Shown here: positions 1 through 7,021 of the stretch, piece after piece | Layout of the letters: every line of letters begins with the position of its first letter | Position numbering within the stretch: position 1 is the stretch's first letter | NCBI GenBank assembly: GCA_035688135.1 | Contig: DASSNG010000024.1 | Span: 1 to 27,820, forward strand | Source of the DNA: JAIFWC01 sp035688135 | GTDB taxonomy: Bacteria; Patescibacteriota; Saccharimonadia; Saccharimonadales; UBA10212 | DNA: 27,820 nucleotides | Direction of reading: 5' to 3' | Program-made: the position numbers and the translations under genes | Notes under the pieces: model-generated | What the model was told of the DNA's origin: nothing | Database searches by the model: none | What the model saw: only the letters and a program-made list of their open reading frames with translations

Positions 1-1
1 A

Positions 2-1678
2 ATCAACCAGACCGGCGGCGATTTCTATAAGTCGCTTGATTCAATCCATAACCGCCTGTCTAAGCGGGCTTTCCCGATCCACCTGCCAATCGGTTTCGAG
101 CAATCGGTCAAGGGCGTCGTGGACCTGGTGGACATGAAGGCATATACCTACGATGAATTTACGGACCACGAACTGAAAATCGGGGAAATACCGGCCGACA
201 TGATGGACCAGGCCAAGAAGTACCGTTCGCTGCTTATAGAGAATGCCGTAGCCGAAGACGAAGCCATGCTGGAAAAGTACTTCGAAGTCGGCGAAGACGG
301 CCTCAGCGAAGATGAAATCAAACAAGCCATCCGTTCAGCGGTGCTGTCCGGCAAATTCTATGCCGTGACCGGCGGCGATGGAAGAGGCGTTATCGTCGAG
401 AAACTGCTTGACGCCGTAGTCGAACTGCTGCCTAACCCTTTGGACCGTGGCTCCACCTGGGGCACCGACCCGAAAAGCGGCGATGAGATTGAGCGTAAGC
501 CTGATGCCGCCGAGCCCTTCGCTGCCCTGGCTTTCAAAATCGCCACCGACCCGTTCGTCGGCAAGCTGGCCTTTTTTCGGGTGTATTCCGGGAAAGTCAC
601 TGCAGGAAGCTATATCATGAACAGCTCAACGGGGGAGAAAGAGCGCGTCGGCCGTATCGTACGCATGCACGCCGATAAGCGTGAAGATGTAGCTGAGGTG
701 GAAGCCGGAGACATCGCCGCCGTCGTAGGCCTTAAGGGCACGACCACCGGCAATACGCTTTGCGATTCCAGCCATCCGATAATCCTGGAAAGCATCACTT
801 TCCCGGAGCCGCCCGTTAGCATCGCTATCGAGCCCAAGACAAAAGCCGACCAGGAAAAGATGAGCCTGGCCCTTCAGAGGCTCGCCGAAGAAGATCCAAC
901 TTTCCGCGTAAAGGTAGACCACGAGACCGGCCAGACGATTATTTCAGGGATGGGCGAGCTGCACCTGGAAATCATCGTCGACCGCATGAAGCGGGAGTTC
1001 GCGGTAGAAGCCAATATCGGCCAGCCGCAGGTCGCTTACCGCGAGACTATCCGCAAGGAAGGCGTTGAGCAGGAAGGCAAGTTCATCCGCCAATCCGGCG
1101 GACGCGGCCAGTACGGCCATGTGTGGCTGCGCCTGTCCCAGAACGAAGCCGGCAAGGGCTTTGAATTCATAAACAGCATCAAGGGCGGCGTCGTTCCCAG
1201 CGAATATATCCCAGCGGTACGCGCCGGTGTCGAAGAAGCCATGGCTAACGGTGTCATCGCCGGTTATCCGGTGGTCGATATCACGGCCGAGCTGTACGAC
1301 GGTTCCTTCCACGAAGTCGACTCCTCCGAGATGGCCTTCAAGATCGCCGGCTCAATGGCGCTGCAGGAAGGCGTCAAAAAGGCCGCTCCGGTCCTGCTAG
1401 AGCCGATAATGAAAGTCGTAGTAGTTACTCCGGAAGAATTCATGGGTGATGTAATCGGCGGCTTAAACAGCAAGCGCGGCCGCGTGGAAAGCATGGAAGA
1501 CCTGCAGGCCGGCATCAAAGAAATCACAGCTTATGTGCCTCTAGGCGAGATGTTCGGATATACTACCGATCTGCGCAGCACCACCCAGGGTCGCGCCAGC
1601 TCCAGTATGGAACTGGACCACTATGCCGATGTACCGCCGAACGTCGCTCAAGATATCATCGCCAAATCCGGCAAATAA
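2..1678 (+). CDS. fusA: Elongation factor G, 5'-truncated by window edge
   Basis: EF-G is the ribosomal translocase GTPase. The reading frame is open from base 2, so the ATG at 119 is internal and the protein starts outside the window; about 558 of roughly 700 residues are visible. The visible part starts in the G domain at the segment equivalent to MDRTGADF of classical EF-G, here INQTGGDF, and covers GVVDLV, domain II (RVYSGKVTAGSYI), domain III (GMGELHLEII), domain IV (GGRGQYGHVWL) and domain V (PLGEMFGYTTDLRSTTQGR). Oddity: the Asp of the G4 NKxD motif aligns without gaps to Asn. The gene ends in TAA 3 nt before the methyltransferase start, so the two are probably cotranscribed. Identity is certain; the effect of the Asn is not known. 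Confidence 0.97.
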   Translation: MNQTGGDFYKSLDSIHNRLSKRAFPIHLPIGFEQSVKGVVDLVDMKAYTYDEFTDHELKIGEIPADMMDQAKKYRSLLIENAVAEDEAMLEKYFEVGEDGLSEDEIKQAIRSAVLSGKFYAVTGGDGRGVIVEKLLDAVVELLPNPLDRGSTWGTDPKSGDEIERKPDAAEPFAALAFKIATDPFVGKLAFFRVYSGKVTAGSYIMNSSTGEKERVGRIVRMHADKREDVAEVEAGDIAAVVGLKGTTTGNTLCDSSHPIILESITFPEPPVSIAIEPKTKADQEKMSLALQRLAEEDPTFRVKVDHETGQTIISGMGELHLEIIVDRMKREFAVEANIGQPQVAYRETIRKEGVEQEGKFIRQSGGRGQYGHVWLRLSQNEAGKGFEFINSIKGGVVPSEYIPAVRAGVEEAMANGVIAGYPVVDITAELYDGSFHEVDSSEMAFKIAGSMALQEGVKKAAPVLLEPIMKVVVVTPEEFMGDVIGGLNSKRGRVESMEDLQAGIKEITAYVPLGEMFGYTTDLRSTTQGRASSSMELDHYADVPPNVAQDIIAKSGK

Positions 1679-1681
1679 GGA

Positions 1682-2341
1682 ATGAATAGCCCCGAGCTTA
1701 GCCGCCGGTTCTACAACGAATACGGCGCTAAAGCCTTGGAGAAAAGAGTGGATCCGGCTTGGACAGAGGCCGCGGTAAATGAGCTGTCCGGACTTATCCC
1801 GCCCGGTTCAGCTGTTTTGGACGCGGGCTGCGGTTATGGTAGGATTGCCATTCCTTTATCACGAAAGGGCTATGACGTAACCGGTATCGACGTGTCAGAA
1901 GTGCTTATCCGGGCCGCCAAAGAAAAAAGCAGCCGGGCTTCCTTCCGTGTCGCCTCTATGACCGATATCCCGTTTCCAGACAATAGTTTTCAGGCGGTAA
2001 TCGTAATGTGGTCAGCCTTTAACGAGCTGCTTCACAGCCGGGAGCAGAAGACTGCTATTTTGGAGTTATACCGTGTTTTATCACCTCAGGGCCTACTTTT
2101 TATCGACAGCTTCACGTACAGCCCCGCCAGCAAGGAACAGATTGAGGCAAAAGAAAGATTCGGCCCGGAAAACCGTATATCCTCTGGTATCGCGGGTGCC
2201 CACTACGCTAACCCGGACTTCAGCCATGACCGTGAAAGCTACGGCAGGTTATTGGAATCGGCAGGCATCGGGATTTGGGAATTCAGCGAGGGCGATTTTG
2301 GCGGAAGATCGCGGCAGCTCGTAAAAATAGTTAAAAAGTAA
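1682..2341 (+). CDS. Class I SAM-dependent methyltransferase
   Basis: This 219-residue protein has a Rossmann-fold methyltransferase core. Motif I reads VLDAGCGYGR (residues about 45-54), followed by an acidic ribose-binding position at GYDVTGIDVS (Asp70), a post-motif ASMTDIPFPDNSF typical of the Methyltransf_11/25 families, and a later hydrophobic strand GLLFIDSF. The ATG lies 3 nt after the fusA stop, and TAAGGA directly before it serves as a tightly spaced ribosome-binding site, pointing to cotranscription with fusA. The substrate cannot be read from the sequence. Its place beside EF-G invites the idea of a translation-factor or rRNA target, but that is only inference from position. Confidence 0.85.
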   Translation: MNSPELSRRFYNEYGAKALEKRVDPAWTEAAVNELSGLIPPGSAVLDAGCGYGRIAIPLSRKGYDVTGIDVSEVLIRAAKEKSSRASFRVASMTDIPFPDNSFQAVIVMWSAFNELLHSREQKTAILELYRVLSPQGLLFIDSFTYSPASKEQIEAKERFGPENRISSGIAGAHYANPDFSHDRESYGRLLESAGIGIWEFSEGDFGGRSRQLVKIVKK

Positions 2342-2373
2342 GCCACGCTCGTACCCGCTTGCGGAATTATTAA

Positions 2374-2387
2374 TATAATAGTTTAAT
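2374..2387 (+). promoter_or_regulatory. Putative promoter -10 elements for the FabD-like gene
   Basis: The 55-nt gap is AT-rich and carries TATAAT at 2374-2379 and TTTAAT at 2382-2387. There is no convincing -35. The second box would place the transcript start at or next to the ATG at 2397, where no purine-rich ribosome-binding site is seen. Confidence 0.45.
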
Positions 2388-2396
2388 ATTCCCGAT

Positions 2397-3341
2397 ATGA
2401 CGGAACTTGAAGCGGAAGGCAGCATAGCGGTCGGTTTTCCCGGCCAGGGCGCACAGGATCCGGCGAAGATGAAGCGGCTTCTAAGGGAGCATCCTATAAC
2501 TATTGATGTGCTCCATGAAGGCGAGGAAGTGCTAAACCGGCCGCTGCTCTCTTTGCTCCTAAGCGAAACTACAGCCGAGTCAAATACTCGTGATAACCAG
2601 GTAAGGTTATACCTAGGAAGCGCCGCGCTTTGGCGGGCCGCCGAAGAAGAAGGCGTTATACCCGGGCATCGTAAAAGGGTATTTTTTGGCGCCAGCGCCG
2701 GAGAATACGCCGCGCTGATGGCCGCCGGCGCCTATGACTTCGCAACCGGGCTGCAACAGATAGATGTCAGGGGGGAAGAAATGCACAACGCCAGCATTAT
2801 AAATCCCGGCAAGATGCTGGTAGCCACAGGATTGCCTTTTAATGTAGCCACAAAGCTCGCTAAGGAGTTCGAGGGGGTGTACGCCGTGAATGATAATCCA
2901 GGGGCCCAGACCGTTTTCTCCGGCTCTGAAGTCGGCCTTAAAGAGATGGCCGCTTATCTTGCCAGCTCCGAGGCCTGGAGCCATGTCCGGCTGGATTGGC
3001 CGGCTATAGCTGAGGCGGCGCACTCCATACATATGGCCCCTGCAGTAGCCAATGTCCAATCGGCGCTCAAGAACGCTAAATTCAAAAAACCTTCGTATGA
3101 CTTCGTAGGCAATAGGGCAAGGGCTATCAGGTCGACACGCGGACTTAAGAAACATTTGGCGCGGCAGCTGACCACAGGCGTATTGCTAAGGCAGAGCGCC
3201 CAGTTCATGAAAGAGGAATACGGAGTTGATACTTTCGTGGATGTCGGCCCCGGCAAAGTACTTTACGTCCAGATGAGGCACCAGTTCCGCAAGACCGTCC
3301 AGCTCATGTCCGTCGTTGATGAGCTGCTTCCCGAAAAATAG
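2397..3341 (+). CDS. FabD-like acyl carrier protein S-malonyltransferase homologue
   Basis: FabD moves malonyl from CoA to acyl carrier protein in fatty acid synthesis. This 314-residue protein has the family landmarks in order: FPGQGAQ (14-20), a Gln at 68, the nucleophile elbow GASAGEYAAL with Ser100, Arg125 in QIDVRGEEM, NDNPGAQTVFSG, catalytic His209 in AAHSIHMAPA, and DVGPGKVL near the C-terminus. The elbow departs from the usual GHSLGEY: His and Leu beside the serine are both Ala. No other fatty acid synthesis gene or ACP is in the window, and CPR bacteria usually lack the pathway, so the acyl donor and acceptor are unclear. The fold assignment is secure; the exact reaction is inferred. 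Confidence 0.82.
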   Translation: MTELEAEGSIAVGFPGQGAQDPAKMKRLLREHPITIDVLHEGEEVLNRPLLSLLLSETTAESNTRDNQVRLYLGSAALWRAAEEEGVIPGHRKRVFFGASAGEYAALMAAGAYDFATGLQQIDVRGEEMHNASIINPGKMLVATGLPFNVATKLAKEFEGVYAVNDNPGAQTVFSGSEVGLKEMAAYLASSEAWSHVRLDWPAIAEAAHSIHMAPAVANVQSALKNAKFKKPSYDFVGNRARAIRSTRGLKKHLARQLTTGVLLRQSAQFMKEEYGVDTFVDVGPGKVLYVQMRHQFRKTVQLMSVVDELLPEK

Positions 3342-3353
3342 GTCTCTTACCCC

Positions 3354-3383
3354 TTTACAAATCGCTTGAATTTCGCTTATAAT
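3354..3383 (+). promoter_or_regulatory. tuf promoter
   Basis: TTTACA (3354-3359) lies 18 nt upstream of a perfect TATAAT (3378-3383). The start would be near 3390, giving a leader of about 65 nt. It lies just after the stop of the FabD-like gene, so tuf does not depend on fusA transcription. Confidence 0.8.
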
Positions 3384-3394
3384 TAGCGCATATC

Positions 3395-3421
3395 GCATAG
3401 GTGGCTATTGCTTAACTATGC
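3395..3421 (+). promoter_or_regulatory. Stem-loop in tuf mRNA leader
   Basis: GCATAG (3395-3400) pairs with CTATGC (3416-3421) across a 15-nt loop, inside the predicted tuf leader and upstream of the AAAGGAG ribosome-binding site. It is short; a role in mRNA stability or control is possible but unproven. Confidence 0.35.
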
Positions 3422-3455
3422 TAAAAGTAAACTAATTTTAAAGGAGCATCCCTAA

Positions 3456-4640
3456 ATGGCAGAGAATTTCGACCGTTCCAAGCCCCACGTCAACGTCGGT
3501 ACCATGGGTCACGTCGACCATGGTAAGACCACATTAACCGCAGCGATTACCGCTGTATTGGCCAAAAAGCTTCCCAGCGCCATCAACAAGCCTGTAGCTT
3601 ATGACCAGATTGACAACGCCCCCGAAGAAAAAGCCCGCGGCATAACCATCGCTACCTCCCACCAGGAATACGAAAGCGAAAAGCGCCACTACGCGCACGT
3701 CGACATGCCCGGCCACGCCGACTACGTTAAGAACATGATTACCGGTGCCGCCCAGATTGACGGCGCTATACTGGTTGTCTCCGCCGCCGACGGCCCGATG
3801 CCGCAGACCCGCGAGCACGTGCTGCTGGCCCGCCAGGTCGGTGTTCCTAAGATCCTGGTCTTCTTAAACAAGATGGACCTGGCCGATCCCGAACTGGTCG
3901 AACTGGTCGAGGAAGATGTCCGCGATCTGCTGGCCAAGTACGAGTTCGACCGCGACTGCCCGATCATCAAGGGTTCCGCCACCAAGGCCCTGGAAGGCGA
4001 TGCCGCTAACGAGGACGCCGTCATGGAACTGGTCAAGGCTATGGATGATTACATCCCAGAGCCCGTCCGCGACCTGGATAAGCCTTTCCTGATGCCTATC
4101 GAAGACGTCTTTTCCATCAAGGGCCGCGGCACCGTTGCTACCGGCCGTGTTGAGCAGGGTATCGTAAAGGTTAACGACGAAGTTGAAATCGTCGGTATCC
4201 GCCCCACCAGCAAATCCGTCGTAACCGGCGTTGAGATGTTCAAGAAGAACCTGGACCAGGGACAGGCCGGCGACAATGTCGGCGTACTGCTCCGCGGTAT
4301 CGAGCGTGATGACATTGAGCGCGGGCAGGTACTGGCTAAGCCCGGTTCCATCACCCCGCACACCGAATTCGACGCCGAAGTCTACATCCTGACCAAGGAA
4401 GAAGGCGGACGCCACACACCGTTCTTTAAGGGCTACAAGCCCCAGTTCTACTTCCGCACCACGGATGTAACCGGTGAGGTTGAGCTGCCCGCCGACAAAG
4501 AAATGGTCATGCCGGGCGACACCATAACCTTCAAGGTTAAGCTGCTTGCTCCAATCGCCATGGACCAGGGTTTGCGCTTCGCTATCCGCGAAGGCGGCCG
4601 TACGGTTGGCGCCGGTGTAGTCACCAAAATCGAAAAGTAA
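3456..4640 (+). CDS. tuf: Elongation factor Tu
   Basis: EF-Tu delivers aminoacyl-tRNA to the ribosome. The 394-residue length is normal. G1 is GHVDHGKT (18-25), switch I reads ARGITIATSHQEYES, G3 is DMPGHADY with the catalytic His, G4 is NKMD and G5 is GSATKAL; domains II and III follow, ending in RTVGAGVVTKIEK. The start ATG has AAAGGAG about 9 nt upstream. Switch I differs from the common ITINTSHVEYE by an Asn-to-Ala change and HQEYES, which I recall as typical of Saccharibacteria; that is memory, not a search. The gene has its own promoter and is closed by a strong terminator, so it is probably transcribed alone. Confidence 0.99.
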   Translation: MAENFDRSKPHVNVGTMGHVDHGKTTLTAAITAVLAKKLPSAINKPVAYDQIDNAPEEKARGITIATSHQEYESEKRHYAHVDMPGHADYVKNMITGAAQIDGAILVVSAADGPMPQTREHVLLARQVGVPKILVFLNKMDLADPELVELVEEDVRDLLAKYEFDRDCPIIKGSATKALEGDAANEDAVMELVKAMDDYIPEPVRDLDKPFLMPIEDVFSIKGRGTVATGRVEQGIVKVNDEVEIVGIRPTSKSVVTGVEMFKKNLDQGQAGDNVGVLLRGIERDDIERGQVLAKPGSITPHTEFDAEVYILTKEEGGRHTPFFKGYKPQFYFRTTDVTGEVELPADKEMVMPGDTITFKVKLLAPIAMDQGLRFAIREGGRTVGAGVVTKIEK

Positions 4641-4656
4641 TTTTCGCCGCTTATAG

Positions 4657-4690
4657 AAATAAAGGCTCTTCAAAAGGGCCTTTATTTTTT
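4657..4690 (+). terminator. Intrinsic terminator after tuf
   Basis: A 14-bp hairpin is formed by 4657-4670 (AAATAAAGGCTCTT) and 4674-4687 (AAGGGCCTTTATTT) with a CAA loop and one G-U pair, followed by further T residues. It starts 16 nt after the tuf stop. Confidence 0.92.
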
Positions 4691-4709
4691 GGTTTCAAGG
4701 TGTTATTAT
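4681..4709 (+). promoter_or_regulatory. Putative rpsJ promoter (extended -10)
   Basis: TGT-TATTAT (4701-4709) forms an extended -10 just after the tuf terminator. The -35 position 17 nt upstream (TTTATT, 4681-4686) is poor. Some promoter is needed here because the tuf terminator should stop upstream transcription. Confidence 0.5.
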
Positions 4710-4791
4710 AACCCCCGTTAATTAATCGCGTGCGAGAACTCGTCCGGTCACTCATCACCCCGGAAGAGGTTACGCCGCAAAGGAGTGAATA

Positions 4792-5121
4792 ATGGCTGAA
4801 TCAAAAGAGCCTGAAGTGAAGCAGCGGATTCGTATCCGCCTTAAAGCATACGACCACAAAGTAATCGACCAGTCCGCCAAGCAGATTGTTGACACGGCCC
4901 TGCGGACCGGAGCCAAAATCAGCGGCCCGATACCGCTGCCAACCCGCAAGAGCACTTTCACCGTAGTCAAGAGCCCCCACGTATACAAAAAGGGCCGTGA
5001 ACAATTTGAGATGCGCGTACACAAGCGCCTAATCGATATCAGCGACCCTACGCCAAAGACAATCGATTCACTAATGAATCTGAGTCTCCCGGCCGGCTGT
5101 GACGCGGAAATAAAGATGTAA
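4792..5121 (+). CDS. rpsJ: 30S ribosomal protein S10
   Basis: S10 (uS10) belongs to the 30S head and, as NusE, to antitermination complexes. The 109-residue protein shows IRIRLKAYDH, DQSAKQIVDTA, GPIPLPTRK and HKRLIDISDPTPKTID. AAAGGAG lies 7 nt before the ATG. Position is odd: a terminator lies on either side (4657-4690 and 5206-5233), so S10 seems to be its own transcription unit instead of the first gene of the S10 operon. Confidence 0.98.
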   Translation: MAESKEPEVKQRIRIRLKAYDHKVIDQSAKQIVDTALRTGAKISGPIPLPTRKSTFTVVKSPHVYKKGREQFEMRVHKRLIDISDPTPKTIDSLMNLSLPAGCDAEIKM

Positions 5122-5132
5122 GCAAAATCACA

Positions 5133-5179
5133 GCTTTTCATCACGCTTACTCTTATGATGTAAGCGATGGTGGAAAGCA
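5133..5179 (+). repeat. Long imperfect hairpin after rpsJ
   Basis: CGCTTAC (5144-5150) pairs with GTAAGCG (5160-5166), and an outer arm GCTTT (near 5133) pairs with AAAGC (near 5179) through an interrupted middle. No T-run follows, so it is probably a 3' UTR structure and not a terminator by itself. Confidence 0.55.
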
Positions 5180-5205
5180 AGGGTCAGTGATGATCTAGCC
5201 CACCG

Positions 5206-5233
5206 AAAAGAAGCGCGGATGAGCGCTTCTTTT
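5206..5233 (+). terminator. Intrinsic terminator between rpsJ and rplC
   Basis: AAAAGAAGCGC (5206-5216) pairs perfectly over 11 bp with GCGCTTCTTTT (5223-5233) around the six-base loop GGATGA. The T-tract is the 3' arm itself. It separates rpsJ from the rest of the S10 operon. Confidence 0.8.
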
Positions 5234-5264
5234 AGTTGGGGGTCAAGGCTGAGATCGTGTAGAA

Positions 5265-5303
5265 TTTACAGCGGATTGACAGGGGTTATAATTCTGTGCT
5301 AAT
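5265..5303 (+). promoter_or_regulatory. Overlapping promoters for the rplC operon
   Basis: Two overlapping promoters can be read. One is TTTACA (5265-5270), 16-nt spacer, TATAAT (5287-5292). The other is TTGACA (5276-5281), 16-nt spacer, GCTAAT (5298-5303) preceded by the extended -10 triplet TGT. Both would start transcription near 5300-5310 and give a leader of about 125-135 nt before the rplC TTG start. Confidence 0.75.
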
Positions 5304-5307
5304 CTGT

Positions 5308-5407
5308 TAAGGACAGTATTGAATGTTCGCTTGGTTTTGAATAGGTCTGCCAGCTGATAACAGGGGTAGAAACCGGCAATACCAAGCATTTTTAAGGTGC
5401 TGTCTTA
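5308..5407 (+). promoter_or_regulatory. Structured leader RNA upstream of rplC
   Basis: Three nested helices can be drawn. The outer one pairs TAAG-G-ACAG (5308-5316, one bulged G) with CTGTCTTA (5400-5407). The middle one pairs GCTTGGT (5329-5335) with ACCAAGC (5381-5387). The inner one pairs TGCC (5348-5351) with GGCA (5375-5378). The fold ends 15 nt before the AAGGA ribosome-binding site of rplC. A nested leader before rplC-rplD-rplW-rplB resembles r-protein autoregulatory leaders such as the L4-controlled one of E. coli, but the sequence is not one I recognise. The rest of 5122-5433 holds only the hairpin, terminator and promoters listed separately. Confidence 0.5.
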
Positions 5408-5433
5408 GAAATTATCTAACCCAAGGAAGTAAG

Positions 5434-6054
5434 TTGAAAGCACTTATTACCCGCAAAATCGGAATGACAAGCGTTATCGGCGACGACGGCGCCTTGAGCG
5501 CTGTTACTTTGCTTTCGGCTACTCCTAATGTCATAACCCAGATAAAAGATACCGAAAAAGACGGTTACCAGGCCCTGCAGGTCGGTTTTGAAGAAGTAAA
5601 GAAAGAAAAGGCCGGCAAGGCCCTGGCGGGCCACCTTAAGGCTGCCGGAACTTTCCCGAAGATTATCCGTGAATTCCGTGTTAATGGCGATTTAGACGAA
5701 AACATCAGGATCGGCGAAAAACTTTCAGCCGATCTTTTTGAAGTCGGCGATTTAGTGGATGTTACCGGAATAAGCAAAGGCAAAGGTTTCGCCGGCACCA
5801 TTAAGCGCCATAACTTCAAGCGCGGCCGTAAAACCCACGGCGGGCGCAGCTACCGCCGCCCTGGTTCCATCGGCTCCATGTACCCGCAGCATATCTTTAA
5901 AGGCAAGAAGATGGCCGGCCAGATGGGCCACGTCCAGGTTACGACCCGCAAACTTAAAGTCGCGATGGTTGACGCCGACCAGAACCTTATAGGCGTGGTC
6001 GGGGCGGTCCCGGGTCCCAGTAAAGGGATTGTCTTAATCAAGGAGGCCAAGTAA
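5434..6054 (+). CDS. rplC: 50S ribosomal protein L3
   Basis: L3 (uL3) is an early assembly protein near the peptidyl transferase centre. The 206-residue protein starts MKALITRKIGMTSV, which fixes the start on TTG at 5434; AAGGA at 5423-5427 is the ribosome-binding site. The family signature GFAGTIKRHNFKRGRKTHGG followed by RRPGSIG is complete. The stop TAA shares its last base with the rplD ATG. It is the first gene of a long operon and follows a structured leader. Confidence 0.98.
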   Translation: MKALITRKIGMTSVIGDDGALSAVTLLSATPNVITQIKDTEKDGYQALQVGFEEVKKEKAGKALAGHLKAAGTFPKIIREFRVNGDLDENIRIGEKLSADLFEVGDLVDVTGISKGKGFAGTIKRHNFKRGRKTHGGRSYRRPGSIGSMYPQHIFKGKKMAGQMGHVQVTTRKLKVAMVDADQNLIGVVGAVPGPSKGIVLIKEAK

Positions 6055-6692
6055 TGGCTGTCGCAACTTATACCAAATCCGGCGCCAAAGCCACCGCGCC
6101 GGCAAAGCTCGACAAAGCCGTGTTCGGGGTCGAGATAAAGGACCATCAGCTTCTTAAAGACGCCTATCTGGCCTATATGGCGAACGGCCGGACAAATAAC
6201 GCCCTCACTAAGCGGCGCGGCCAAGTCAGCGGCGGCGGCCGCAAGCCCTGGCGTCAGAAAGGTACCGGCAACGCGCGTGTCGGTTCGTCCCGTACTCCCC
6301 TATGGCGCGGCGGCGGCATTATCTTCGGGCCGACCGGACAGGAAAATTATTCCCGCCAGCTCAGCTTGACGGCCAAGCGCCAGGCCCTGCGGCAGGCTTT
6401 GACTGTCGCGTCCAAAGAGAATCGCATAAAGGTTATCGATGACTTTAATTTCAGCGATGGCAAAGTCAAACCGGTCATTTCCTTGTTAGGAAAGATAGAG
6501 GCCGCGGGCAACACGCTGCTGGTAGTCTCGGAAAAGAATAATCTGACAGACCGGGCGACCAGGAACCTGCCGAATATCAAAGCCGTACAGGCAAGGTACC
6601 TCAATGTTTTCGACATTATGAACGCGGATTCAATCGTTATAAGCAAAGAAGCCCTGGACATGGTCCATGAGTGGCTGGGAGGGGCTAAGTAA
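6054..6692 (+). CDS. rplD: 50S ribosomal protein L4
   Basis: L4 (uL4) lines the exit tunnel and in E. coli represses its own operon. The 212-residue protein has the tunnel loop GGGRKPWRQKGTGNARVGSS. The first 15-20 residues (Ala/Lys/Thr-rich) seem to be an added N-terminal tail. The start overlaps the rplC stop as TAATG, with AAGGAGG in the end of rplC as ribosome-binding site. If the leader at 5308-5407 is regulatory, L4 is the obvious candidate ligand; this is inference from E. coli. Confidence 0.97.
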   Translation: MAVATYTKSGAKATAPAKLDKAVFGVEIKDHQLLKDAYLAYMANGRTNNALTKRRGQVSGGGRKPWRQKGTGNARVGSSRTPLWRGGGIIFGPTGQENYSRQLSLTAKRQALRQALTVASKENRIKVIDDFNFSDGKVKPVISLLGKIEAAGNTLLVVSEKNNLTDRATRNLPNIKAVQARYLNVFDIMNADSIVISKEALDMVHEWLGGAK

Positions 6693-7021
6693 TGAAATAC
6701 ATGACTTTAAAGCCCCGTATAAGTGAAAAAGCCTACGCTCTAAGCGAACAGGGCAATACCTATGTTTTTGATGTGCCGGCTGATGCCAACAAGCATGATA
6801 TCGCTAAAAGCGTAGCCGGACAGTATGAAGTAAAGGTAACCGCGGTACGCATCGTGGGGGTCCCCGGCAAGGCCGTCCGCAGCTACCGCCAGCGCGGCCG
6901 CCGGAGCATCCAGGGAAAACGCTCCGATATCCGCAAAGCTTACGTAACTTTGGCCCAGGGTGAAAAACTGCCGATTTTCGCCGCGGTGGAATCGCCCGAA
7001 GCGCCCAAGGAGAATAAATAA
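6692..7021 (+). CDS. rplW: 50S ribosomal protein L23
   Basis: L23 (uL23) sits at the tunnel exit and docks trigger factor and SRP. The 109-residue protein shows LKPRISEKAY, YVFDVPADANKHDI and a basic segment SYRQRGRRSIQGKRSDIRKA. The C-terminus carries a short acidic tail (ESPEAPKENK). It overlaps rplD and rplB by one base at each end, with GGAGG in the end of rplD. Confidence 0.95.
   Translation: MKYMTLKPRISEKAYALSEQGNTYVFDVPADANKHDIAKSVAGQYEVKVTAVRIVGVPGKAVRSYRQRGRRSIQGKRSDIRKAYVTLAQGEKLPIFAAVESPEAPKENK

Noticed and set aside
3864..4673. A 269-codon open frame opposite tuf
   Set aside because: It is the shadow of a highly biased gene and even covers part of the tuf terminator; no domain is recognisable.
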